NCBI GenBank assembly: GCA_903925005.1
Contig: CAIYDX010000039.1
Coordinates: forward strand, 1 to 48,327
DNA from: an uncultured Geobacteraceae bacterium
GTDB lineage: Bacteria > Desulfobacterota > Desulfuromonadia > Geobacterales > Pseudopelobacteraceae
Direction: 5' to 3'
Length of the DNA stretch: 48,327 bases
The notes below the pieces were generated by a model. It was not told the DNA's origin. It made no database searches and saw only the letters and a program-made list of their open reading frames with translations. Each line of letters opens with the position of its first letter. Position 1 is the stretch's first letter. Position numbers and translations under genes: made by a program. Shown one piece after another: positions 8,635 through 17,479 of the stretch.

Positions 8635-9078
8635 ATGAAAGTTATTCTGAATGAGAACATTGAAACATTAGGTCACATCGGTGACATCGTAAAGGTTGCG
8701 CCCGGTTATGCCCGTAACTACCTGCTCCCCAAAAAGCTGGCGGTATTAGCCACTGAAAATAATGCCAAAGCGCTTGAACACACAAAGCGTCAAATGGCCT
8801 ACAAGAAAAACAAGGCCCTTGATTCGGCAAAAAATCTGGGAGCAAAACTGGAAGCGCTGTCGATTGTGTTTTCGCATAAAGCCGGCGATGAAGGCAAACT
8901 GTTCGGTTCGGTTACCAACATGGATATCGCCGCCTTTCTGAAGACCAACGGCTTCGAAATCGATCGCAAGAGCATCGTTCTTGCCGATGCCATCAAGCAC
9001 ACCGGTGAATTTTCCGTAGCGGTTAAGGTTCACCCTGAAGTGACAGCCACGTTGAAGGTAACTGTCGCCGCCGCTTAA
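8635..9078 (+). CDS. rplI: 50S ribosomal protein L9
   Basis: 147 residues, normal length. The N-terminal L9 domain has MKVILNENIETLGHIGDIVKVAPGYARNYLLPK. The long connecting helix and a C-terminal domain (GKLFGSVTNMDIAAFL) follow. ATG 8635 has an excellent aaggagag site (8622-8629). It is last in the operon; dnaB, which often follows in related genomes, is absent, and a strong terminator comes next. Confidence 0.97.
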   Translation: MKVILNENIETLGHIGDIVKVAPGYARNYLLPKKLAVLATENNAKALEHTKRQMAYKKNKALDSAKNLGAKLEALSIVFSHKAGDEGKLFGSVTNMDIAAFLKTNGFEIDRKSIVLADAIKHTGEFSVAVKVHPEVTATLKVTVAAA

Positions 9079-9100
9079 TATTCTGATTACATCATGTAAA

Positions 9101-9135
9101 AGAGCCCGCGGATTTAAACTCCGCGGGCTCTTTTT
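9101..9135 (+). terminator. Strong rho-independent terminator of the rpsF-rplI operon
   Basis: A perfect 12-bp GC-rich stem (agagcccgcgga / tccgcgggctct) with loop tttaaac is followed by a T-run at 9131-9135. Confidence 0.92.
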
Positions 9136-9152
9136 GTTTATCGCCTTGATAA

Positions 9153-9395
9153 CGCCACGCCTCACCGTCTGCTCCCCTGGAAATACACCCATGTCAGCAT
9201 CGTTACAATGAAGCCCGCCGCACACGAATAAAGACTGTGGAACTGATTGAGAAGAAAAAGGAGTTGCGGCCCAGACAGCAAAGGTTTGCCGATGCGGCTC
9301 TTGGTCAATATGAGAGCTGGAACGGAGAAACACCGAATATCCAACTTACGGCAACACCTATCGGCGCCGCCCCGCCGTTGAGTCAAATATCTTGA
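9153..9395 (+). pseudogene. Open frame of unknown origin, possible gene tail
   Basis: After a stop at 9150-9152 this frame stays open for 80 codons and ends at 9393-9395. There is no ATG; the first plausible start is GTG 9237, without a ribosome binding site. The translation is charged (for example KTVELIEKKKELRPRQQRFA) and has no family I recognise. It may be the 3' remnant of a lost gene at the edge of the accessory patch, or a chance open frame. Confidence 0.2.
9340..9359 (+). repeat. 20-bp direct repeat, left copy, flanking the TA patch
   Basis: tccaacttacggcaacacct matches 18 of 20 bases of the copy at 10285-10304; the last 14 are identical. The two copies flank the interrupted toxin, the antitoxin, a REP-like palindrome and a gene fragment, 945 bp apart. 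Confidence 0.6.
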
Positions 9396-9426
9396 CAAGG
9401 TTCACTAATATGTTAACTTATATCAC

Positions 9427-9786
9427 ATGAGACGAATTGACTTTTACAAAACGGTCATTGGTGTTTCGCCTGTTGAAGATTTCCTCGACACGCTTACCGA
9501 TAACCAAACCAAAAAAATATTGTAGGTTCTGAAACTGGTTAGAGAACTTGATCCGGTACCGTCTCAATATTTCACAAAACTGGTGAATACCGACGATATA
9601 TGGGAAGTGAGGGTGCAAATAGGCGGCAATATATTTCGGCTTTTCGGATTTATTGAAGGCAACCGCCTTGTTATTCTTACCAATGGTTTTCAGAAAAAGA
9701 CTCAAAAAACACCTCGACGTGAAATAGAACTGGCGGAAACCAGAAAACGCGAGCATCAAAGCAGGGAGGTAATTATCAATGGATGA
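9427..9786 (+). pseudogene. HigB/Gp49-family toxin gene interrupted by an amber codon
   Basis: The frame from ATG 9427 reads MRRIDFYKTVIGVSPVEDF and later KLVNTDDIWEVRVQ, IFRLFGF and FQKKTQKTPRREIELAE, all typical of Gp49-like (DUF891) HigB toxins. These are ribosome-dependent mRNA endonucleases in type II TA systems. Codon 33, at 9523-9525, is TAG where relatives have tryptophan (KKIxWVLKL), so one G-to-A change would explain it. Homology continues in frame after the stop up to 9786. A downstream ATG at 9583 could give only the last 67 residues. A TTGACA at 9392-9397 may be the promoter -35. The gene overlaps the antitoxin start by 8 bp. Confidence 0.8.
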
Positions 9787-10054
9787 TCTCGAACGGTATA
9801 TTGTAAAACGCAAAAAACAGTCTACAGAATTCGCAGAATCTTTTGACGGTGGATATGAAGAGTTCAAAATTGGCGCTATGCTCCGGCAAGCACGAGAGCA
9901 AGCAGGCATTACCCAAGAAGAGCTGGCAAATCGTATTCACACCAGAAAGTCTGCAATCTCACGAATAGAAAATCATGCCGACGACATCCGACTTTCGACT
10001 CTTCGCAACATTGCCCTTGCTTTGGGTAAACACCTTGAGGTCAGAGTAGCATAG
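9779..10054 (+). CDS. HigA-like XRE-family antitoxin
   Basis: 91 residues. The C-terminal half is a Cro/C1 helix-turn-helix: [20 protein letters not shown], then [21 protein letters not shown]. The N-terminal ~30 residues probably wrap the toxin. It is intact, with an agggaggt site at 9762-9769, and overlaps the toxin frame, the usual arrangement for toxin-first HigBA modules. As the toxin has a stop codon, the antitoxin may now act only as an autorepressor. Confidence 0.85.
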   Translation: MDDLERYIVKRKKQSTEFAESFDGGYEEFKIGAMLRQAREQAGITQEELANRIHTRKSAISRIENHADDIRLSTLRNIALALGKHLEVRVA

Positions 10055-10131
10055 CGTACTTTCAGCATAAGAATAGAAAAAGATAAGGGCTATTTTTGAG
10101 TACGGGTTCGGAAAAGGTGAAAGGGACGACA

Positions 10132-10178
10132 GTGTCAGGTCTCCACTTATGACATTGTCACAGGTGAAGACCTGACAC
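10132..10178. repeat. REP-like palindrome, copy 1
   Basis: gtgtcaggtct and agacctgacac form perfect 11-bp arms around a 25-bp centre that itself contains tgaca-t-tgtca. The same design and nearly the same centre occur at 31418-31463, beside a remnant of a REP-associated tyrosine transposase. This is therefore probably a non-autonomous palindromic element mobilised by such a transposase. Confidence 0.75.
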
Positions 10179-10280
10179 CCATGCGGCCTCATTTTTGGAG
10201 CATGGTGTCCAGATGAAGAAGATGAAAGGGATAGCTTCAATCCAGATGATGATTGGCGGATCATTTTCAATGTTCCTTGA
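10179..10280 (+). pseudogene. Gene-tail fragment truncated at the REP-like palindrome
   Basis: The frame directly after the palindrome codes for a short acidic peptide ending DDDWRIIFNVP before a stop at 10278-10280. It has no start codon of its own and looks like the last ~33 codons of a gene whose 5' part was replaced at the palindrome. The family is not recognised and the call is tentative. Confidence 0.3.
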
Positions 10281-10284
10281 TTCG

Positions 10285-10304
10285 TCCGATTTACGGCAAC
10301 ACCT
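10285..10304 (+). repeat. 20-bp direct repeat, right copy
   Basis: tccgatttacggcaacacct is the partner of 9340-9359 (18 of 20 identical). It ends 42 bp before the TIR-GHKL gene. Confidence 0.6.
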
Positions 10305-10346
10305 CACCTGTCCACGCTTTGTGCAGATACATAAGGAAGATCAGAT

Positions 10347-11861
10347 ATGAACAAACAAGACACTGAGCGAGATGTATTTATTTCTTACGCCTCTGAAGAA
10401 AGAGAAACAGTAGCAAGGCCACTCGCAGAACTGCTAACATCACTCGGAGTGTCAGTATGGTTCGATAAGTTTGACCTCAAAATGGGGGATAGTCTTCGCA
10501 GAAAAATTGACGAGGGATTGACAACATGCAGATATGGAATTGTTCTGCTGTCACCTTCATTTTTCGGGAAGCACTACACCAATAGGGAACTCGATGGCCT
10601 TGCCCAAAGAGAAGTAGACGGCACAAAAGTTATCTTGCCTGTATGGATTGACATTGACGAGCAGGAAGTACGGAAGTTTTCTCCGCCCCTTGCTGACCGG
10701 GTGGCGGCGCGGTGGGAAGATGGAATAGCAAGCATTGTAATGAAGATTATTGAAGTAATTAAACCAGAGGTTCTTGATGAGTTTCGAAATAAGGAGATTA
10801 CTCTCGCTATCATTGACAATGGCATCGGTATAGCGGCAGAGAAACTGGAAAAGGGACCGGATCATCTGCCTCTTTTTGTCGGCAACTCGACAAAAGGAGA
10901 GATGGCTGGTGAGGGGATAGGGACGAGACAGATCTACTCCACTTTTGGCGCGGACAACATTGCCGTGGAAAGCAGAGAGGGGGAATTCACCAAATGGACC
11001 ATATCACTGATGAAAAGCACCACCAGTGATACGGCGCTGCTGTCGGATCTTAACAGCAAATACGTCAGGTTGATCAAATCAACGCAAAAGATCGAACTCA
11101 CCGAAGAGAGCAGCAGGACGGAAATTTCCACCTTCATCTGGCAGCTCAGACAGATGGAAATGTTCAGCTTCAATCTCATTTACCAGTTCAGCAGGTACAA
11201 CAACATACGTGATATTTTCCAAAGCGTGCTTCAGTATCGTGTCGGCGGCAAATCATTCAACGATCTGAGGGACGAAGTGAGAAAATGCCGTATTGACAAC
11301 CCCTCCATCGGGGCGTGGGTGCTCGGAATAACCAGGCGTATCAGCAGAAACGAGATCTACATCGCGCAAAATGTGCCTTTTCAGGAATACAAGGACGTCC
11401 TGTTCCAAAGTTACGGCCAGTCTGTCGGCCGCACCATGATATTCACTCTTGATCCGGAGAGTGGCAATTTTTTTTCAACTGATCGAAAGTTGGCAGAACA
11501 CATCGATTTTGTACCTTACCTCTCACGCGACAAGGATGAACTGCTGCGGGGAGAGTTGATCGGAGATGTCAGGAACGTCAACAGCCCGATTTACCTGGGC
11601 GTCTGGTCGGTAAAAAACATTGACGACCTGCACCGGAAACTTAAACTGATCCAAAAGGGTGCCGGGCAGTTACTGCAGTTTGGGATTGAAAAAGAAAAAA
11701 GAATGGCTTTCTACAACACCACGTATAACAACTGTGACAGCGAGATCGATACGTTGAAAACGGTAACGATCGGGGAAATGGCATCCCTGGAAGAGGCGGA
11801 CTTAAGCCGGTTCATCAGGCCGGCTGATAATGATATGTGCGGTGTTATGCTAGTCAACTGA
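10347..11861 (+). CDS. TIR-domain protein fused to a truncated GHKL-ATPase-like region
   Basis: 504 residues. Residues about 7-140 are a bacterial TIR domain: DVFISYASEERETVARPLAE, WFDKFDLKMGDSLRRKID, and RELDGLAQRE with the catalytic-type Glu81, as in NADase TIRs of anti-phage systems. Residues about 150-225 then resemble the second half of a GHKL ATPase, with DNGIGI at 157-162, STKGEMAGEGIGTRQIYSTFG and EGEFTKWTISL. The N-box helix that binds Mg-ATP, and everything before it, is absent. Residues about 230-504 match no family I recognise. The reading frame is clean, with an aaggaag site before ATG 10347. It could be a true sensor-effector fusion or a deletion joining a TIR gene to a neighbouring GHKL gene. 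An abortive-infection-type NADase role is inference from the TIR domain. Confidence 0.75.
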   Translation: MNKQDTERDVFISYASEERETVARPLAELLTSLGVSVWFDKFDLKMGDSLRRKIDEGLTTCRYGIVLLSPSFFGKHYTNRELDGLAQREVDGTKVILPVWIDIDEQEVRKFSPPLADRVAARWEDGIASIVMKIIEVIKPEVLDEFRNKEITLAIIDNGIGIAAEKLEKGPDHLPLFVGNSTKGEMAGEGIGTRQIYSTFGADNIAVESREGEFTKWTISLMKSTTSDTALLSDLNSKYVRLIKSTQKIELTEESSRTEISTFIWQLRQMEMFSFNLIYQFSRYNNIRDIFQSVLQYRVGGKSFNDLRDEVRKCRIDNPSIGAWVLGITRRISRNEIYIAQNVPFQEYKDVLFQSYGQSVGRTMIFTLDPESGNFFSTDRKLAEHIDFVPYLSRDKDELLRGELIGDVRNVNSPIYLGVWSVKNIDDLHRKLKLIQKGAGQLLQFGIEKEKRMAFYNTTYNNCDSEIDTLKTVTIGEMASLEEADLSRFIRPADNDMCGVMLVN

Positions 11862-12002
11862 TTTTTTTGCCGCTGCTCCAAGCCTGCCGATATCACATTG
11901 ATGTGTGGGTCGAGCTGGACGCCGATGCCGGGTCAAACCTCGAAGCCGATCCACACCGTTTTGGCAATTTGCGGCGGCATTGCTTTATGATATGCTAAGC
12001 AT

Positions 12003-13583
12003 ATGACTTCTTCCGCGATAACACCGAATATTCTGGAGTCTCTCCAAAGCCCGTCTGCATACCCGGTTCAGACCCGCACGGTCGAACTGCTGCAAACGCA
12101 TGTTTCCTGGCTGTTCCTCACCGACACTCATGTTTTCAAAATCAAGAAGCCGGTTAATTTTGGTTTTCTCGATTTTTCAACTCTCGAACGCCGGCGCTTC
12201 TACTGCCATGAAGAACTTCGGCTCAATCGCCGTCTCTGTCCGGATCTCTACGAACAGGTTATAGAGCTTCGTGAAACGGGTGCTGGCGCCGCGTTTGCCG
12301 GAGTTGGCAGCGTGATCGATTACGCGGTCATGATGAAACGGCTTCCTGCCGACAGGATGCTTGACAGGCTTGTCGACAGCGGCAACATTTCGATGGAAGA
12401 TATACGGGTTGTCGCCCTTGCAATATGCACATTCCACGCAAATGCCCCCACATCGCCACATATTTCGGAATTCGGTTCTCCGGAACAGATTCGGTTCAAT
12501 TGGCGGGAAAATTTTGAGCAGACACAGCCATTCCTCACCTCCACTCTCCCGGCGAATACCCGCGAAATTATCCGTTCCTATGTCGATAATTTTATCGACT
12601 CAAACAGTGCTCTTTTTGCTGAACGGATTAAAAAGGGGTGTATCCGCGATTGCGACGGTGATATACACCTCGGCAATATCTGCCTGATAAACGGTACCGC
12701 GTATATCTTCGACTGCATTGAATTTAACGAACGCTTTCGCTATTCGGACACTGCCGCCGATATCGCGTTTTTGCTTATGGATCTTGATTTTCACCGTAGT
12801 CCCGATCTTGCTGGCGCGGCGTTATCCACCTATATTATGGCATCCGGCGATGCGGATCTTGCAAAACTGATTACTTTTTACAAAGTATATCGCGCCTTCG
12901 TGCGCGGCAAGGTCGAGAGCATGCGGTTTCTTGACGCCGGCATTGACCAGGCGGAGCGGGACGCCGCGCGAAAGCGTGCTATCCGCTACTTCAGGCTGGC
13001 ACAGGGGTACTGCATAAATAGCACCCTCCCCCCTACCCTGTTTATCACTTCCGGAACAATGGGGTGCGGCAAGAGTACGCTGGCTGATCAACTTTCATTT
13101 GAACTCGGCCTGAAAACATTTAATTCCGACAGGGTACGGAAGGATCTGGCAGGGGTTCCGGCAAAAACCCAGGTTCTTGTTTCATACGGAGTGGGGCTGT
13201 ATTCAAAAGAAATGACCGAAAATACTTACCGGCAACTGGAGCGATTGGCCGGAAATGAACTTGCCGCCGGACGTTCCGTGGTTATCGATGCGGGATTCGG
13301 AACAGCTGCCGAACGGGCCGAGTTTGCGAGACTGGCGGTTTCTCATCATGCCCGGTTTGTCATTCTGTTCATGCAGTGTGATCCGGACGAGCAGCGACGG
13401 AGATTGCGTGAGCGTTCTTCTCGCGGCAATTCCGTATCAGATGGCAGGGTTGACCTGCTGGATCGGCAAGAGAGTCTTTTTGAGTTCCCAGATGACGCGG
13501 AAGGTACTATTATCACCATTTCCACCGGCAATGCTCCGGAAGATTCTTTAAACTCTGTTTACGAGAGGCTGCTTAAACCATGA
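12003..13583 (+). CDS. Bifunctional aminoglycoside phosphotransferase-like / P-loop kinase protein
   Basis: 526 residues. Residues about 20-330 resemble the APH/choline-kinase fold, with CDGDIHLGNICL as the catalytic-loop-like motif and IFDCIEFN as the metal-binding segment. Residues about 345-520 form an AAA/zeta-toxin-like P-loop kinase, with Walker A SGTMGCGKSTLA near residue 350. The same two-domain layout is widespread in proteobacteria (COG2187 plus COG0645) with no settled substrate. ATG 12003 lacks a good Shine-Dalgarno site. A TTGGCA (11961-11966) and TATGAT (11986-11991), 19 bp apart, may be the promoter. The end overlaps the next gene by 4 bp (ATGA). Confidence 0.75.
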   Translation: MTSSAITPNILESLQSPSAYPVQTRTVELLQTHVSWLFLTDTHVFKIKKPVNFGFLDFSTLERRRFYCHEELRLNRRLCPDLYEQVIELRETGAGAAFAGVGSVIDYAVMMKRLPADRMLDRLVDSGNISMEDIRVVALAICTFHANAPTSPHISEFGSPEQIRFNWRENFEQTQPFLTSTLPANTREIIRSYVDNFIDSNSALFAERIKKGCIRDCDGDIHLGNICLINGTAYIFDCIEFNERFRYSDTAADIAFLLMDLDFHRSPDLAGAALSTYIMASGDADLAKLITFYKVYRAFVRGKVESMRFLDAGIDQAERDAARKRAIRYFRLAQGYCINSTLPPTLFITSGTMGCGKSTLADQLSFELGLKTFNSDRVRKDLAGVPAKTQVLVSYGVGLYSKEMTENTYRQLERLAGNELAAGRSVVIDAGFGTAAERAEFARLAVSHHARFVILFMQCDPDEQRRRLRERSSRGNSVSDGRVDLLDRQESLFEFPDDAEGTIITISTGNAPEDSLNSVYERLLKP

Positions 13584-13834
13584 AGCAACTGCGTGCGCAA
13601 ATAATCTACCGTCTGCAACTGCGCGAATCATGGATAATTTTTTTCATTCTCGGCATTATCATGATGACGTTTCCGTTTTTGCACATCTTCAATAAACCGA
13701 CACTTATATTCGGCGTGCCGCTGCTGTTTCTCTATTTTACGGCGGGGTGGATTATTTCTATTATCGTGATCTGCCTTTTCGTGATCGCCGATCGCGATGA
13801 AACCGGATCGAATGATGAAAAGAACGAACCATGA
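13580..13834 (+). CDS. Small two-helix membrane protein, partner of the SSS-type protein
   Basis: 84 residues with two clear membrane helices (WIIFFILGIIMMTFPFLHIF and LIFGVPLLFLYFTAGWIISI) and a charged C-terminus. It overlaps both neighbours by 4 bp (ATGA at each junction), so it is tightly coupled. Its size and place resemble the small subunits (DUF3311/DUF4212-like) that accompany sodium:solute-symporter-family proteins. It may form a complex with the next gene product; exact family not certain. Confidence 0.65.
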   Translation: MKQLRAQIIYRLQLRESWIIFFILGIIMMTFPFLHIFNKPTLIFGVPLLFLYFTAGWIISIIVICLFVIADRDETGSNDEKNEP

Positions 13835-16800
13835 ACAGTATTGTCTCCTCAGTGGCAACCATTGCGGTCATTTATACGGCGCTTATTTTTCTGATCGCCT
13901 GGTACGCCCACCATCGCAAGGAGACCGGACGGAGCATCATCAGCAATCCGATCATCTACTCCCTTTCTCTCGGAGTGTACTGCACCTCATGGACCTTCTT
14001 CGGCAGTGTCGGCAAGGCGGCCACAACCGGGATCGATTTTCTGCTGATCTACCTCGGCCCCTCTTTAACGGCATTTTCCTGGTTGTTTCTTCTGCGGCGT
14101 ATCGTCAGGATAAGTAAAGAGCATAACATCACTTCGATCGCCGATTTCCTCAGTCAACGTTATGGGAAATCCGCTTGGCTTGGCGCACTGGTCACACTGA
14201 TCGCCTTCCTCGGGATCATGCCTTATATCGCCCTGCAGTTAAAGGCTGTAGCCACCAGTTATTTTCTGCTCAGCGGTTCTCAAACGGCCCCGGTCGCCTT
14301 TATTACATCAGGACCGGGCGCTTCTATTCCGATTGCCCTGTTTCTGGCTTTGATCCTGGCGCTTTTCAGCATTGTTTTCGGAGCGCGAAGATTGGTATCT
14401 TCAGAACGACACGAGGGTTTGATCGCTGCTGTGGCCTTTGAATCACTGGTCAAGCTGGTTGCTCTGCTGGCGGTCGGACTGTTCGTAACCTATGGCCTTT
14501 TTGATGGCTTCATTGATATTTTTGCACGATTCAAATCCATCAACCCGGAAAAGTTTTCGCAGTTATTCACGTTTAACACATCCAGAAATGACCCGGATTA
14601 CATATCAACATTTACGCTCCTTTTCTTGTCAATGGGGGCGATTATGCTCCTGCCGCGCCAGTTTCACGTCATGGTCATTGAAAACTCCGATGAACGTCAC
14701 ATTGCCACAGCGATGTGGTTCTTCCCCACCTATCTGTTCCTGATCAATCTTTTTGTCATGCCGATTGCCATCGGCGGCATCCTTACCACCGGCAGCAGCA
14801 GCGGCGCCGACTATTTTGTTATGTCACTCCCGAAACTTGCCGGAAATCACGGCATTGCCATGCTGGCATTTCTTGGCGGTTTGTCGGCGGCAGCCGGAAT
14901 GGTCATGGTCGAATCAATTTCCATAGCGACCATGCTGCTGAACCATATCTTCATGCCGATTATCGTCCGGTTTACCCCCAGGACTTGGTTCCCGGTATTA
15001 CTGATCAACCTGAAACGGTTCGGAATCGTTCTGGTCATAATGCTCGGCTATTCTTATTACTGCGTCATTGACGACTCGTACACACTCGTGAACATGGGCC
15101 TTATCTCCTTTTCGGCAGCCGCGCAATTCATGCCGGCCATGCTGGGCGGCCTGTACTGGAAACGGGGCAACAAGGCCGGAGCGATCAGCGGCCTCCTGCT
15201 CGGCTTCCTGATCTGGCTTTACACCCTGCTGCTCCCTTCATTCGGTAAATCGGGATGGATTCCCGAAACGCTCTTAACAAACGGACCTTTTGGCTGCACC
15301 CTGCTTAAACCGACCGAACTGTTCGGATTGACCGGTATGGATCTATGGAGTCACTCCCTGTTCTGGAGCATGCTTTTCAATGTCGGATCCTATATTATCT
15401 GTTCGATACTTATAACTCAAAATGAGCAGGAGCGTGATCAGGTACATAAATTTATCGGCGTATTTGACCGACATGAGGGACATCGCCGTACCGAGAGAAA
15501 GCGGCTTTCAAAGCCGGTTACAACCGATCAGTTCGTTGCCCTGATGACCAAGTTCATTGGTGAAGCAGAGGCCATGCAAGCGCTTAACCTTTATACGAGC
15601 GATCGGAAAATCGCCGGGAATGGATCAGTTTCAGAGTTTGAACTCCCTAATCTGAAACGTTTCACGGAAAAGACTCTAGCAGGTTTCGTCGGTGGCGCGG
15701 CAGCCAGGGCAATCGTCAACAACTTCCTCTCCGATATCGGTTCGAGCATGGAGCCGGTATACGATATTTTCAGCTCCGTACGTTCAAATCTTGATCAGAA
15801 TCGCGAATCGCTCTTTGTGCGTTTGAAGGCTTCCGAAATCATTAATCGCACCCTGGACCTGCATGTAATCATGGATGACCTGCTGAAATTGCTGGTGAAG
15901 GAGTTCAAACTAGATATCGCCCTGATCCTTACAAAAAAACCGGAGGAAATTTATTCTGTTGCCGCTGTTCAGGGAGAAGTTCTTACGGTTATTTATCCGG
16001 CAGAGTGGCTCCAGGAAAATACCCCATTTTTAGATCTGGTCTATCTTGACCAAAAAGCACATTTCATAAATGATCTGCGCCTTGAGCGCGTTGCTCCAAC
16101 GCTTGACCTGACAGTGTCTGAAGGTTTCATATCCTGTGCTCACATACCGATCCATCGAGAAGGAGAAGCGGTTATTGCCGTACTCTCGCTGTTCTCAAAG
16201 TCGATAGCAGGCCTCTTTACCCAGGAATTCATCGAGCTGCTGTCCAGCCTTGCGGGTCAACTAGCTCAGGCAATTACCATTACTCAGGAAATTGAAGCAA
16301 AACAGCTTGAACGGAGTCAGAAAGAGGCGGCTCTTCTGCAAACGGCCAGAATCACGCGCGACATGGAAATCGCCCAGCAGATCCAGAAATCGTTTCTGCC
16401 TGACTCCGCACCGGTAATGGCTGGCGTTGATATTGCCGGACGCTGTATTTCCGCCGCTCATGTCGGAGGAGATTATTATGACTTTATTCTCCGAAGTGAT
16501 CAGATCGTAGATATTGTCATTGCCGATGTTTCAGGTCATAGTGTCGGAGCGGCTCTGATCATGTCGGAAGTTCGTACACTAGTGAGAGCGGAAGCCAATT
16601 CTGTTCACACCCCGCGTACCGTTCTTGAGACCCTCAATTTTCAACTGTACGACGATCTGTCGCGGGCCGAACTGTTAATCACGATGTTTTATGCGGAATA
16701 TAATTCAGGAACCGGAATGCTCAGTTACTCAAACGCCGGGCACAATCACCCGGTGCTTCTGCGTTCCGACGAGTATTTTTTACAGGAGTTGGACACGGAA

Positions 16801-17079
16801 GGTTTGATACTCGGGGTTAAAAACAGTGTCCTTTTTGAAGAGCGAAGAATCAAGCTTATTTCCGGAGATGTCCTTCTTTTCTACACGGATGGCCTGACGG
16901 AGGCATCCAACAGTGAAGGCGAGATGTTCGGCATATCGGGAGTGTACGACCATCTGAAAGCGCACCGGCATCTTTCCGCCGATGAAATTCTCGATTCATT
17001 TCATTCCAGGATTCATGAATTTTCCGGTTCTCAAAATCTTCAGGATGATATATCGTTCGTTGCATTGAAAATTATCTGA
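13831..17079 (+). CDS. SSS-family transporter-like sensor fused to GAF and SpoIIE phosphatase domains
   Basis: 1082 residues. Residues about 1-520 carry the sodium:solute symporter fold with some 13 membrane helices (SLGVYCTSWTFFGSVGKAA is typical). Residues about 670-830 form a GAF-like domain. A short coiled coil follows, then a PP2C/SpoIIE-type phosphatase from about 845: MEIAQQIQKSFLP, HVGGDYYDF, IADVSGH, FYTDGLTEASNSEGE and DDISFV, which hold the metal-binding aspartates. It resembles SSS-linked histidine kinases such as CbrA/CrbS but with a phosphatase output. The likely job is to sense or import a solute and dephosphorylate the STAS protein encoded next. Confidence 0.88.
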   Translation: MNSIVSSVATIAVIYTALIFLIAWYAHHRKETGRSIISNPIIYSLSLGVYCTSWTFFGSVGKAATTGIDFLLIYLGPSLTAFSWLFLLRRIVRISKEHNITSIADFLSQRYGKSAWLGALVTLIAFLGIMPYIALQLKAVATSYFLLSGSQTAPVAFITSGPGASIPIALFLALILALFSIVFGARRLVSSERHEGLIAAVAFESLVKLVALLAVGLFVTYGLFDGFIDIFARFKSINPEKFSQLFTFNTSRNDPDYISTFTLLFLSMGAIMLLPRQFHVMVIENSDERHIATAMWFFPTYLFLINLFVMPIAIGGILTTGSSSGADYFVMSLPKLAGNHGIAMLAFLGGLSAAAGMVMVESISIATMLLNHIFMPIIVRFTPRTWFPVLLINLKRFGIVLVIMLGYSYYCVIDDSYTLVNMGLISFSAAAQFMPAMLGGLYWKRGNKAGAISGLLLGFLIWLYTLLLPSFGKSGWIPETLLTNGPFGCTLLKPTELFGLTGMDLWSHSLFWSMLFNVGSYIICSILITQNEQERDQVHKFIGVFDRHEGHRRTERKRLSKPVTTDQFVALMTKFIGEAEAMQALNLYTSDRKIAGNGSVSEFELPNLKRFTEKTLAGFVGGAAARAIVNNFLSDIGSSMEPVYDIFSSVRSNLDQNRESLFVRLKASEIINRTLDLHVIMDDLLKLLVKEFKLDIALILTKKPEEIYSVAAVQGEVLTVIYPAEWLQENTPFLDLVYLDQKAHFINDLRLERVAPTLDLTVSEGFISCAHIPIHREGEAVIAVLSLFSKSIAGLFTQEFIELLSSLAGQLAQAITITQEIEAKQLERSQKEAALLQTARITRDMEIAQQIQKSFLPDSAPVMAGVDIAGRCISAAHVGGDYYDFILRSDQIVDIVIADVSGHSVGAALIMSEVRTLVRAEANSVHTPRTVLETLNFQLYDDLSRAELLITMFYAEYNSGTGMLSYSNAGHNHPVLLRSDEYFLQELDTEGLILGVKNSVLFEERRIKLISGDVLLFYTDGLTEASNSEGEMFGISGVYDHLKAHRHLSADEILDSFHSRIHEFSGSQNLQDDISFVALKII

Positions 17080-17095
17080 CTTAACAGGAGATGAC

Positions 17096-17434
17096 ATGGA
17101 TATTGTAAAAGAAAATACGGATGGAGTTACTGTTCTTCATATCAGGGAGGATCGCCTTGACGCGAATAATTCCGAAGAGCTTAAAGCAGAATTCCATATC
17201 CTTTTTGATAGCGGCACCAAAAATATGGTCATAGATCTTGAGGAGATACTGTTTATCGATAGTTCAGGACTGGGAGTGCTGGTATCAGGTTATAAAAACG
17301 CTTCAATCGCGCATGGAAGCCTCAAATTATCCAATCTGCAGGCACAGGTGAAATCCATGTTCGAACTGACCAGACTTCACAGGGTTTTTGATATTTTTGC
17401 AACCGTTGATGACGCTCTGCAGAGCTACAAATAG
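17096..17434 (+). CDS. STAS-domain anti-sigma-factor antagonist (RsbV/SpoIIAA-like)
   Basis: 112 residues, a single STAS domain. The phosphorylation motif is FIDSSGLG, with Ser56 the expected target. It starts 17 bp after the phosphatase gene, with an aacaggaga site. In partner switching, the unphosphorylated antagonist binds the kinase/anti-sigma factor. The neighbouring SpoIIE domain would remove the phosphate and the next gene would add it. Confidence 0.92.
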   Translation: MDIVKENTDGVTVLHIREDRLDANNSEELKAEFHILFDSGTKNMVIDLEEILFIDSSGLGVLVSGYKNASIAHGSLKLSNLQAQVKSMFELTRLHRVFDIFATVDDALQSYK

Positions 17435-17479
17435 TTCATTGTTTTGAATCAGGCAAACTGACGCCGTGATCGGAAGTGT

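Noticed and set aside
8746..9333. 195-codon minus-strand frame across rplI and its terminator
   Set aside because: Runs through a strong terminator and a ribosomal protein gene; a shadow.
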